A stretch of DNA of 64,000 bases from Burkholderia sp. Nafp2/4-1b (GTDB taxonomy: Bacteria; Pseudomonadota; Gammaproteobacteria; Burkholderiales; Burkholderiaceae). Location of the stretch: NCBI RefSeq assembly GCF_003635165.1, contig NZ_ML058608.1, positions 124,001-188,000 on the forward strand, written 5' to 3'. Shown piece after piece: positions 57,979-64,000 of this stretch. The notes beneath the pieces were generated by a model. It had not been told where the DNA came from. It saw nothing but the letters and a program-made list of their open reading frames with translations, and made no database searches. Within the stretch, counting starts at the first letter, position 1, and each line of letters opens with the position of its first letter. Made by a program: the position numbers and the translations under genes.

Positions 57979-58688
57979 ACATTTCCCCCAATCGGCGCGG
58001 AGGTACGCGCGAACTCGCCGTGCGCCTCGTGCGCGTGCTCGATCAGGCTAACGCCGTCGGCGACCACGTCGCCCGTCAATGCCGCACTACCGTGGATCAT
58101 CAGCACTGCATGGGAACCGCCCTCGGCGTGCTTGCCGGTCATGCCGGACTCGAAGGTGAGGGCGCCCTTCACCTGCAGTGCGCCGGTGCAGATTGTCTCG
58201 TCAGCGTCGAGCGTCACCATCTGTGCCTGGATCGTCGCGTGCTGCGTGTCGATCGTGATGGACCCCGGCGAGACGATCCGCACGGTTCCGCCCGCGGGCA
58301 ACTCGGCCGTGAGGGCGTGCGCGTCGTGATCGTAGCGAAGCCGGGCGCCGTCTGCGTAGACGCGAGTGTGCGTGGTGGCCGCCCGATCGGGCGCGGGGGC
58401 TGCATCCGAGTAGAGTCCACGCAGCACCACCGCTTGCGCGAGATCGCCCATCGGCGCGAGCAGCACGACCTGCTCACCTTCGGTAGGAGGCAGCCACTCG
58501 CGTGTGGTGCCGGCTGCGGGCACAAGCCATGGAATCCAGTCCGTTTGCAGGCCATCGTCGTCGGTGGCGCCCACCGTCACGCGGCAGCGACTTGCCGCAT
58601 GGTCGACCGCGAGAATCGCGCCTTTGCGCACCACGTTGCGCGCCTGCCGTTGCATGTCGTTCGTATCCATGCCGCCCATGGTGCCCAC
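57975..58688 (-). CDS. V: Baseplate assembly protein V (spike)
   Basis: The ~237-residue protein is the GpV central spike: an OB-fold (RKGAILAVDHAASRCRVTVG), then a beta-rich stretch and a C-terminal part with HAHEAHGEF, where His residues may bind iron. The start may be 58688, 58679 or 58670. It is the first gene of the baseplate block. Confidence 0.92.
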   Translation of the reverse strand: MGTMGGMDTNDMQRQARNVVRKGAILAVDHAASRCRVTVGATDDDGLQTDWIPWLVPAAGTTREWLPPTEGEQVVLLAPMGDLAQAVVLRGLYSDAAPAPDRAATTHTRVYADGARLRYDHDAHALTAELPAGGTVRIVSPGSITIDTQHATIQAQMVTLDADETICTGALQVKGALTFESGMTGKHAEGGSHAVLMIHGSAALTGDVVADGVSLIEHAHEAHGEFARTSAPIGGNV

Positions 58689-58744
58689 GGCCCGCGCGCG
58701 AGGCGAGCGCGCGCATATGTGGCGCCTGCGGGTACGCTTACCGA

Positions 58745-59224
58745 TCAGCGAGACAGATAATGCAGCAAGCGCTCGCGTACCCGCTCACGATCGGCGGGCG
58801 CGAGACCCAGCACGACCCGCGCCGGATACTGTACGAGCGGGCCGCCAGGCGCGACCGGCGCGAGCTGCCCCTCCTGGTGCACGCGGGCGATGCGCGAGAC
58901 GCGTGCATCGAACCCGATGGCGAGGCCCGTGTCGTCGACCTCGATTCTCAGATGACGCGCGGTGCGCAGTTTGCGGAACATCGTGGCGCGTTTGATCCGC
59001 CCGGCTTTGTCTCGTAGGTGAGGGTTCAATGAGCGCTCGCGGGCCGGGCGGGCCTTGCGCGGCACATACGCATGACCATCCGGGTTTTGCTGTGCGGCAA
59101 TGCGGGCCTGCTGCGCACGGCGCAACTCGCGCGCGAGCTCGCGCAACAATTGCCGGCGCGCGGGCGGCGACAGCTTGGCGAGCAAACCAGCGGCCCAGCG
59201 CTCGATTGCCTCGAGCTCGTTCAT
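58745..59224 (-). CDS. S: Tail completion protein S
   Basis: The 159-residue protein (MNELEAIERWAAGLLAKLSP...) matches GpS/virion morphogenesis (QQARIAAQQNPDGHAYVPRK, TARHLRIEVDDTGLAIGF, YPARVVLG). It overlaps R by four bases. It completes the tail tip/neck. Confidence 0.92.
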   Translation of the reverse strand: MNELEAIERWAAGLLAKLSPPARRQLLRELARELRRAQQARIAAQQNPDGHAYVPRKARPARERSLNPHLRDKAGRIKRATMFRKLRTARHLRIEVDDTGLAIGFDARVSRIARVHQEGQLAPVAPGGPLVQYPARVVLGLAPADRERVRERLLHYLSR

Positions 59225-59640
59225 GGCGCGATCCACCGCTCGGCTGCGTCGTCCACGTGCGTGACGGTGCGCCGCCCCTGCTCATCGGCGCCGACCACTA
59301 CGCTCTCGGTGAGCCTGAGCTTGATCGCGAGATCGACCGCCTGGTTCGACAGGATGTCGGCGACGAAGGTCATGCCATCGCGGCGCGCATTGGCGTTGGT
59401 GACGAGATCGGGCTGGTGTGCGCGCGCCCATTCGATCACGGCGATCATGACGTCGTCGGCGCTACCGATGAAGTCGCGAATCAGCAGCTCGCACTCGTAG
59501 CGATACTCGAAGGAGGGCGTGCATGTACCGGTCGCGACGATTTCGCCGTCGTTGATAAAGACCGCGAGCTGGTCGGGCGCGGCGGCCAGCGCCGGGAGGG
59601 CTGCGACGAGCGCCGCGCGCAGGTGGTTCGGTTTATTCAT
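59221..59640 (-). CDS. R: Tail completion protein R
   Basis: The 139-residue GpR protein (MNKPNHLRAALVAALPALAA...) contains FEYRYECELLIRDFIGSADD and LAIKLRLTESVVVGAD as in P2 R. Its start lies just inside lysC and its stop overlaps S. Confidence 0.92.
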   Translation of the reverse strand: MNKPNHLRAALVAALPALAAAPDQLAVFINDGEIVATGTCTPSFEYRYECELLIRDFIGSADDVMIAVIEWARAHQPDLVTNANARRDGMTFVADILSNQAVDLAIKLRLTESVVVGADEQGRRTVTHVDDAAERWIAP

Positions 59641-59941
59641 GCGTAGAGCGCAAGGGTTCGGCCTCGGGTTGCGTGTGCTGTTCAGCCCGCAGTCGAGCCT
59701 GACATGCCGCAATCATGTCGACTTGCGCGGCGCACCGCGCCCAAGCCGCGCGCGTGGCGATCAGTGCCTCGCTTAACTCACCGTTGGTCCTGGGTGCCAT
59801 TGCCGGCAGCGTGCAGCGCGTCACGCTCGGGCAAAGCGTCGGTAGCAGCACCGGCGCCGGTGAGCTCGGCGCTGTCGTGCAGGCGCACAAGGGCATCAGG
59901 CAGGCGAGTAAGCGCCCACGCGCGAACGGTATCGTTCTCAT
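59633..59941 (-). CDS. lysC: Rz1-like outer-membrane spanin lipoprotein (LysC)
   Basis: The 102-residue protein has a lipoprotein signal (GRLLACLMPLCACTTAPSSP) with two nearby cysteines at the lipobox. Its first half overlaps the 3' end of lysB in another frame, the nested Rz/Rz1 layout. It would connect to LysB to fuse inner and outer membranes at lysis. Confidence 0.85.
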   Translation of the reverse strand: MRTIPFARGRLLACLMPLCACTTAPSSPAPVLLPTLCPSVTRCTLPAMAPRTNGELSEALIATRAAWARCAAQVDMIAACQARLRAEQHTQPEAEPLRSTHE

Positions 59942-60218
59942 TGATCAGGGTATGCAATTGTGTTTGATCGGCCGCGAGCGTCGCGTCGATACGCGCGCGC
60001 GTGCGCTCGAGCTGCGCACGCTGGGCGTCGCGTTCACGCGCGTCAGTGAGCAGCCGCGCGATGATCGCATCACGGGTGTCGAGCGCCAGCCGGGCATCGC
60101 GGGCCGTAGCTTCGGCCACATTTAGCCGCACCTGCAGCGAGCGGCCATGCTGCAGGCCGGCTGCGACGGCGATCAATGCAGCGAGCGCCATGCCCGCCCG
60201 GAAGCCGGCCAGCATCAT
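59778..60218 (-). CDS. lysB: Rz-like inner-membrane spanin (LysB)
   Basis: The 146-residue protein has an N-terminal membrane anchor (GMALAALIAVAAGLQHG) and a long periplasmic coiled coil (VAEATARDARLALDTRDAII, DAQRAQLERTRARIDATLA). It partners with the overlapping lysC. Its start overlaps the endolysin stop. Confidence 0.87.
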   Translation of the reverse strand: MMLAGFRAGMALAALIAVAAGLQHGRSLQVRLNVAEATARDARLALDTRDAIIARLLTDARERDAQRAQLERTRARIDATLAADQTQLHTLINENDTVRAWALTRLPDALVRLHDSAELTGAGAATDALPERDALHAAGNGTQDQR

Positions 60219-61015
60219 GGCGTCTTCGCATAACGCGCGTAAGCTTGCGCAAGCCGGGCGTCATACAGATTGCGGGCATAGTCCGGACCGTTATAGCCCT
60301 TCGCGAACACTGCCCACTTGCGGCCCCTGAGTGCGGCGAGTAGCCCCGTGTCGGCCGCAACGAAACGCACGAACGCGTCGAGCTGCTCGCCTTCGCTGAG
60401 CTCCATGCACGCGACGAACGCGTCCACGCTTTCGTAGCCCAGACGCGCCCAGTGCAGGCCCATCACCTGGAACGCGCCCCAGCTGGCCGACGCATAGGCC
60501 GCGGCCGCGTCGATGCGCGCCGCGGTGTCGAGCCGCACGTATTCGGCCGCACCGCCCTGGTAGCCGCCCGGGCTCGGATGAACGACGTTCGGAAACTGCT
60601 GCGCGTGGCGATCGGCATCCTGCACACCGAGGACATCCACGAGCTGCCGGTACATCACGTGCCGCTCGAAGAGGATCACGGGCCGGCCGTTCTCCAGAAA
60701 GCCCGCGCCCCGCGACTCGACCTCGGCCACCGCCCGCACACACGCGATCGACACGCCCAGCGTATCGGCGGCCCGCTGCAGGTCCGCTTCGGTCAGATGC
60801 CGGCGATCGCGCTGACCTGCTGCGAGTGCCGCGAGCGTATTGGGGCCTGCGACGCCGTCGATGGCAAGGCCCATGGCCGCCTGCAGCGCCTTGACCGCTT
60901 GCTCGGTCGTCTCGTCGTAGAGGTGCGTGGGCGCGAGCGGATAACCGGCGCGCGCGAGTCGTCGCTGCAGCAGGCCGACCTCGGCGCCGCGATCGCTAAA
61001 ACGTAACAGATTCAC
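60215..61015 (-). CDS. Endolysin: N-acetylmuramidase with peptidoglycan-binding domain
   Basis: The 266-residue protein has an N-terminal PG-binding domain (GAEVGLLQRRLARAGYPLAP, AMGLAIDGVAGPNTLAAL) and a C-terminal muramidase domain (VRAVAEVESRGAGFLENGRP, GASQ-like SASWGAFQVMGLHWARLGYE) with catalytic Glu in AEVESRG. It starts at GTG 61015 with GGGAGG six bases upstream. It lacks a signal peptide, so release depends on a holin. Confidence 0.9.
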   Translation of the reverse strand: MNLLRFSDRGAEVGLLQRRLARAGYPLAPTHLYDETTEQAVKALQAAMGLAIDGVAGPNTLAALAAGQRDRRHLTEADLQRAADTLGVSIACVRAVAEVESRGAGFLENGRPVILFERHVMYRQLVDVLGVQDADRHAQQFPNVVHPSPGGYQGGAAEYVRLDTAARIDAAAAYASASWGAFQVMGLHWARLGYESVDAFVACMELSEGEQLDAFVRFVAADTGLLAALRGRKWAVFAKGYNGPDYARNLYDARLAQAYARYAKTP

Positions 61016-61284
61016 CGAGAACCTCCCAACAGGCGCGCGATATTGCCGCGCGCCGTGATCACCATGACGGCAAGCATGACGGACTGCATCGCCTGGAAGA
61101 TGCCGAGCTTGCCGCCGAGCAGCTCGATGGCCCCGCCGCACGTGAGCGCAATAAGCAGCCACGCGCTCCACGCCACACCTGCGCGGTGCCGCGCGCCGCG
61201 ACGGCGATAGGTCAGCACGCGCACAATCAGCACACCGTGCGCGGCCAGCGCAATCAGAACCGCGATTTGCGTCATGCCAGCCAT
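61012..61284 (-). CDS. Phage membrane protein, holin or antiholin candidate
   Basis: The 90-residue protein has about three hydrophobic segments (IAVLIALAAHGVLIVRVL, AWLLIALTCGGAIELLGG, SVMLAVMVITARG) and directly precedes the endolysin, overlapping it by four bases. Which of the two membrane proteins is the true holin cannot be decided from sequence. Confidence 0.75.
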   Translation of the reverse strand: MAGMTQIAVLIALAAHGVLIVRVLTYRRRGARHRAGVAWSAWLLIALTCGGAIELLGGKLGIFQAMQSVMLAVMVITARGNIARLLGGSR

Positions 61285-61285
61285 C

Positions 61286-61630
61286 TCAGCCTCGCTTCCG
61301 GAAGAACGCGCCGAGTTCGATCCCCTTGACGCGCTCGATCAGCGTGAGCGTCACGGTGATCACGAGCGCCGCTGCAAAGAACGCCGCGACGCCGCTCGAG
61401 TGGATCGGCACGAGGATCACGATTTCGGGGGCGGCAAGATAACCCATCACGAGCGAGATGACGAGGTACGCGGCGCGTTTAACGAGGCCCAGCTCGCGAG
61501 AGGTGACGACCACGAGCGCAGCGCCCGCGAACGCGCCGATCAGTGCATCGCCGTCGATGCCGGGCGCGATGCCGGCCAAGCCCACCGCCGCGGCAATCGC
61601 GGCAGCAGAGGAGGTGTTCGGTTCAGCCAT
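61286..61630 (-). CDS. Phage holin-like membrane protein
   Basis: The 114-residue protein has about three membrane segments (ALIGAFAGAALVVVTSRELG, AAYLVISLVMGYLAAPEIVI, AAFFAAALVITVTLTLI), a typical class I holin pattern. It lies in the position of P2 Y, after X. Confidence 0.78.
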   Translation of the reverse strand: MAEPNTSSAAAIAAAVGLAGIAPGIDGDALIGAFAGAALVVVTSRELGLVKRAAYLVISLVMGYLAAPEIVILVPIHSSGVAAFFAAALVITVTLTLIERVKGIELGAFFRKRG

Positions 61631-61642
61631 GTCGAGCTCCGC

Positions 61643-61864
61643 TCAGTCGAACAGTTGCAACAACGCCCGGGTTGGCGCAATCGTTTCCCGCGAGGGCAGC
61701 GCCACCACGGTTCCCATCGGCAGCACGGGCCCGAGTTCGGCCAGGCCGGGATTCGCCTCGAGCACGGCTTCGACAGTGCCGGCCGTGCTGCCGTAGTGAC
61801 GCCAGCACAGCGCGTCGAGCGTGTCCCCTTGGTGGACCCTCACGTATTCCACGGCAGGCTTCAT
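61643..61864 (-). CDS. X: Tail protein X
   Basis: The 73-residue GpX protein (MKPAVEYVRVHQGDTLDALC...) contains a LysM-like fold (HYGSTAGTVEAVLEANPGLA). It is a baseplate/tail component. Start overlaps the L stop by four bases. Confidence 0.92.
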   Translation of the reverse strand: MKPAVEYVRVHQGDTLDALCWRHYGSTAGTVEAVLEANPGLAELGPVLPMGTVVALPSRETIAPTRALLQLFD

Positions 61865-62316
61865 ATCAACGCCACCGTCGAGCGACCAATACCCAGCAAA
61901 TCGCTGATGGCCCAGCGCGCATTGCGGCGCGACGTGTCGATCGTGTCGGCGAGGTGCTCGGCCGCCTCGCCGCGCTGTGTGACATCGAAGCCGCGGTATT
62001 GCTCGGTCACGTCCGCGTGCGTGAGGCAATACACGGCGCGCCGGTAGTGCGCCACGTGCGCGGGCGACACGTCGGCGAGCGCCGCGCAACCGTTTGCCCG
62101 CTGCTGCGCGCGCCAGGCGGCCAGTTCGGCGTTCACGCTGAGCATTGCCGCACGGGCTGCGTGCATGAGTCGCTCACGCGTGACGGTACCGTCCAGGCGC
62201 ATCGCATCACGCAGCGCGGCAAGCTCGATGTCCGGGAAGAATCCATCGTTCTCGAGCGTGCCATCGATGGGCAACGCCGAAACGGCCGGCGCCGCGGTGG
62301 CCACGAAACTGTTCAT
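61861..62316 (-). CDS. L: Head completion protein L
   Basis: The 151-residue GpL protein has FFPDIELAALRDAMRLDGTV and VTEQYRGFDVTQRGEAAEHL, matching P2 L. It stabilises filled heads. ATG 62316 is chosen for similarity to the family's N-terminus. Confidence 0.92.
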   Translation of the reverse strand: MNSFVATAAPAVSALPIDGTLENDGFFPDIELAALRDAMRLDGTVTRERLMHAARAAMLSVNAELAAWRAQQRANGCAALADVSPAHVAHYRRAVYCLTHADVTEQYRGFDVTQRGEAAEHLADTIDTSRRNARWAISDLLGIGRSTVALI

Positions 62317-62422
62317 CGTCGATCCAGGGAAAAGCACAGTAAAAGGGCGGTGGACCGCAGGCCACGGCCGTTGAGCACGAGGCGTACGACCGTGCCTGCG
62401 GTGCCGCCCTGCCGGGGGCAAG

Positions 62423-63118
62423 CTAGGTGTGTGGGGTCTCGTCCGGGCGATCTTCAGGCGGGCCCGACGCCTCGAGCTGCTTGGTGAGCCGCTCGATGTC
62501 TTTCTTGACGCCAACCCGGTCGTTGAGTACCACTGCACGGCGCAAACAGGCGAGCGCGCGTGGCACGTCGTGTGCCTGCAGTGCGTATCCGAGCGCCTTG
62601 AGCAGTTTGGCGCGCACCGGGTCGGGCATGTCGGCCTCACCGGTGAGCGCATCGACCTGCTCCAGGCACGCGGCATCGAACGTGCCACCGTCCAGGAACG
62701 CGCAGAGCGCCGCTTCCGCGAACAGCTCGGCCACGAGCGTGGCGAGCGTGCGCTCAAACACGTCCGGCAGCGTCAGCCCGTGCGTGAGCGCGTAGGTGGC
62801 GATCGCCAGCGCCCCGTCGTAGTCGCCCGTGTCGATGCGCCACACCATCACGGTGACGAGCACATCGTCCTGCGCGCCACGCCCGCGCTCGAGTACACCT
62901 GCCACATAGTCCGCATACTCAGGCAGCAGCGTGCGCTTGAGCGCAGCCTTCCGTATGACCGACTGCACGCCCTTGAGCGCACGACGATCGGTGGCCAGCT
63001 TGGCGAGCATCAGCTCGTAGGGCGTGGCCCCGGCCATCGTCTGGCCCGGGTCTGCAGCCGCTGCCGCCTGGGCAGCGGCAATACGCGCAAAATGGGCGCG
63101 TGCCGGGGTGCGGATCAT
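62423..63118 (-). CDS. M: Terminase endonuclease subunit M
   Basis: The 231-residue GpM protein (small terminase/endonuclease) contains TPYELMLAKLATDRRALKGV, VLVTVMVWRIDTGDYDGALA and RVGVKKDIERLTKQLEA. It cuts DNA at cos during packaging. Overlaps N by four bases. Confidence 0.92.
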   Translation of the reverse strand: MIRTPARAHFARIAAAQAAAAADPGQTMAGATPYELMLAKLATDRRALKGVQSVIRKAALKRTLLPEYADYVAGVLERGRGAQDDVLVTVMVWRIDTGDYDGALAIATYALTHGLTLPDVFERTLATLVAELFAEAALCAFLDGGTFDAACLEQVDALTGEADMPDPVRAKLLKALGYALQAHDVPRALACLRRAVVLNDRVGVKKDIERLTKQLEASGPPEDRPDETPHT

Positions 63119-64000
63119 CGGTCGTCCTTCGTGTCAGCGGGTTCAATCAGGCTGATGTTCTCCGCCACGCACCCGCACCCAAAATCCTCGACCACGTATG
63201 CGTCGTTGGACGATTCGTAGTTCTCGATGCGGTCGCGCTCGGGCACTTCCTTGAGCGTGCGCCGGCGTGCACCTTCCTGGTAATAAATCGACAGGTTCGC
63301 GAGCTTGGTGACCATCAGCGCGTGGCGCGGGAAGAACGGCACGCGCACGGCCGGCAGGTTGCCGATGCGCTTTTGGCTGACGATCAGGTCGGCCGCGAGC
63401 CGCTCGGTGGGCGCCTGCGTGGCGTTCACGATCGGGAAATACTTGTCGTGCAGCAGCTCGCGCCCGCAGATCACGACGAGCCCCGTGTCTTCCTGGAACC
63501 ACGGGTCGAGCATCGAGGACACGAGATCCATCACGAGCGCGTCAAGGTTCGCGTAGTCACCGCCCTGGCCGATTAGCACCTTGCCCGTCTCTTTGCCACC
63601 TTCATGCAGCACGCGCTGCGTCGCGCGCGCGCGGTACTGCTGCAGCCAGCCGATATTGACGTCCTGCAGCAGCGGATGTGCGCTACGGTCGGTCGTCGGT
63701 GCGGCCCGCTCACCGTTCCAGCCGATCATGATCCGGTCCAGCGCCGCTTGCTGCACGATCACGTCGCGTATGCGCTGCTGGAAGTCGGGGAACTTGGCCC
63801 ACGCGTCGAGCTTACGGTACGGGATCGCCGTGTCGTAATCAGTCTTCTCGCAGCGGTAGCGCTGGCTGTCCATCGCACTCGGATCCACCGGCTGGCGCGC
63901 GGCCTTGGTGGTGTCGGTGCGGCTGGCGATGGGGCCGGCGATCGTGAGGCCGAGTTTTTCGCCTTCGAGCTCGGTCACCGGCAGGATATTGATGCGGTTC
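63115..64000 (-). CDS. N: Major capsid protein N (5' end outside window)
   Basis: The visible ~295 residues are the C-terminal part of GpN: NILPVTELEGEKLGLTIAGP is read through at the window edge, so the true start lies beyond 64000. The frame is open up to the edge. GpN forms the icosahedral capsid and also acts with scaffold O. The GTG at 63978 is internal, not a start. Confidence 0.93.
   Translation of the reverse strand, partial: NRINILPVTELEGEKLGLTIAGPIASRTDTTKAARQPVDPSAMDSQRYRCEKTDYDTAIPYRKLDAWAKFPDFQQRIRDVIVQQAALDRIMIGWNGERAAPTTDRSAHPLLQDVNIGWLQQYRARATQRVLHEGGKETGKVLIGQGGDYANLDALVMDLVSSMLDPWFQEDTGLVVICGRELLHDKYFPIVNATQAPTERLAADLIVSQKRIGNLPAVRVPFFPRHALMVTKLANLSIYYQEGARRRTLKEVPERDRIENYESSNDAYVVEDFGCGCVAENISLIEPADTKDDR

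Larger units (their letters stand above)
36143..64000. mobile_element. P2-like prophage (partial; right end outside window)
   Basis: An integrase next to tRNA-Arg, an early/regulatory region (37140-46570) and late genes in P2 order from D to N on the minus strand define a Peduovirus-like prophage. Capsid gene N is cut by the window edge, so scaffold O, terminase P, portal Q and the second att site are missing from view. All visible structural genes look intact, so the element may be functional. The early region is P4-like in parts and carries a ccdAB module and other cargo. Confidence 0.93.

Noticed and set aside
63978-63978. GTG as start of capsid gene N
   Set aside because: The frame continues upstream with conserved N residues (NILPVTE); the real start is outside the window.

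Overview
The window is high-GC DNA whose gene content and codon use fit a Burkholderia cepacia complex chromosome. This is inferred from gene families and context, not from a database search. Positions 1-36066 are ordinary chromosome. From the tRNA-Arg(CCG) gene at 36067-36142 to the right edge lies one end of a P2-like prophage, whose far attachment site is outside the window.

Chromosomal part. A partial PadR regulator is followed by a divergent cadmium/lead/zinc resistance pair (CadR-type MerR regulator and His-rich P1B ATPase) with a small zinc-ribbon protein. Next come an AraC/GyrI-like regulator, an MscS-like channel, and an ethanolamine catabolism block: permease, EutB, EutC, then, after a LysR/MFS pair, an acetaldehyde dehydrogenase (ExaC type) and an EutR-like AraC regulator. 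Together these import ethanolamine, cleave it to acetaldehyde and ammonia, and oxidise the aldehyde to acetate, with no microcompartment genes. Both exaC and the AraC gene carry well-spaced sigma-54 (-24/-12) motifs. After these come a glycosyltransferase and ThDP-enzyme pair, two toxin-antitoxin modules back to back (ParE-type and VapBC), L-serine dehydratase, an alginate-lyase-family protein, and gcvP-gcvH-gcvT behind a tandem glycine riboswitch (all minus strand). The segment ends with a lipoprotein, a Gfo/Idh/MocA oxidoreductase, Rep helicase and a di-haem cytochrome c.

Prophage. The integrase abuts the 3' end of tRNA-Arg. Behind it are an excisionase-like HTH gene, an iteron-like region (about ten copies of a decamer around AACCCGTGGC plus an A/T-rich polypurine/polypyrimidine tract), and a minus-strand early operon: Toprim/ATPase primase-helicase, small unknown genes, a Bro-N protein, an Ogr/Delta zinc-finger activator, a CII-like regulator and a small repressor-proximal gene. 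Two paralogous CI-type repressors stand in tandem on the plus strand, separated by a decayed copy of the neighbouring minus-strand gene, which indicates segmental duplication of the immunity region. Cargo follows: CcdA/CcdB, a LysR-like HTH-only protein and an unknown small protein. From 46731 to the edge the late genes run in canonical P2 order on the minus strand (D, U, T, E', E, FII, FI, G, H, I, J, W, V, S, R, lysC, lysB, endolysin, two membrane proteins, X, L, M, N). A T TTT TTG slip site for the E/E' -1 frameshift is present. The early half resembles a P4-type satellite replication module joined to P2-type late genes. That junction, the iterons and the duplicated immunity genes are the most unusual parts of the window.
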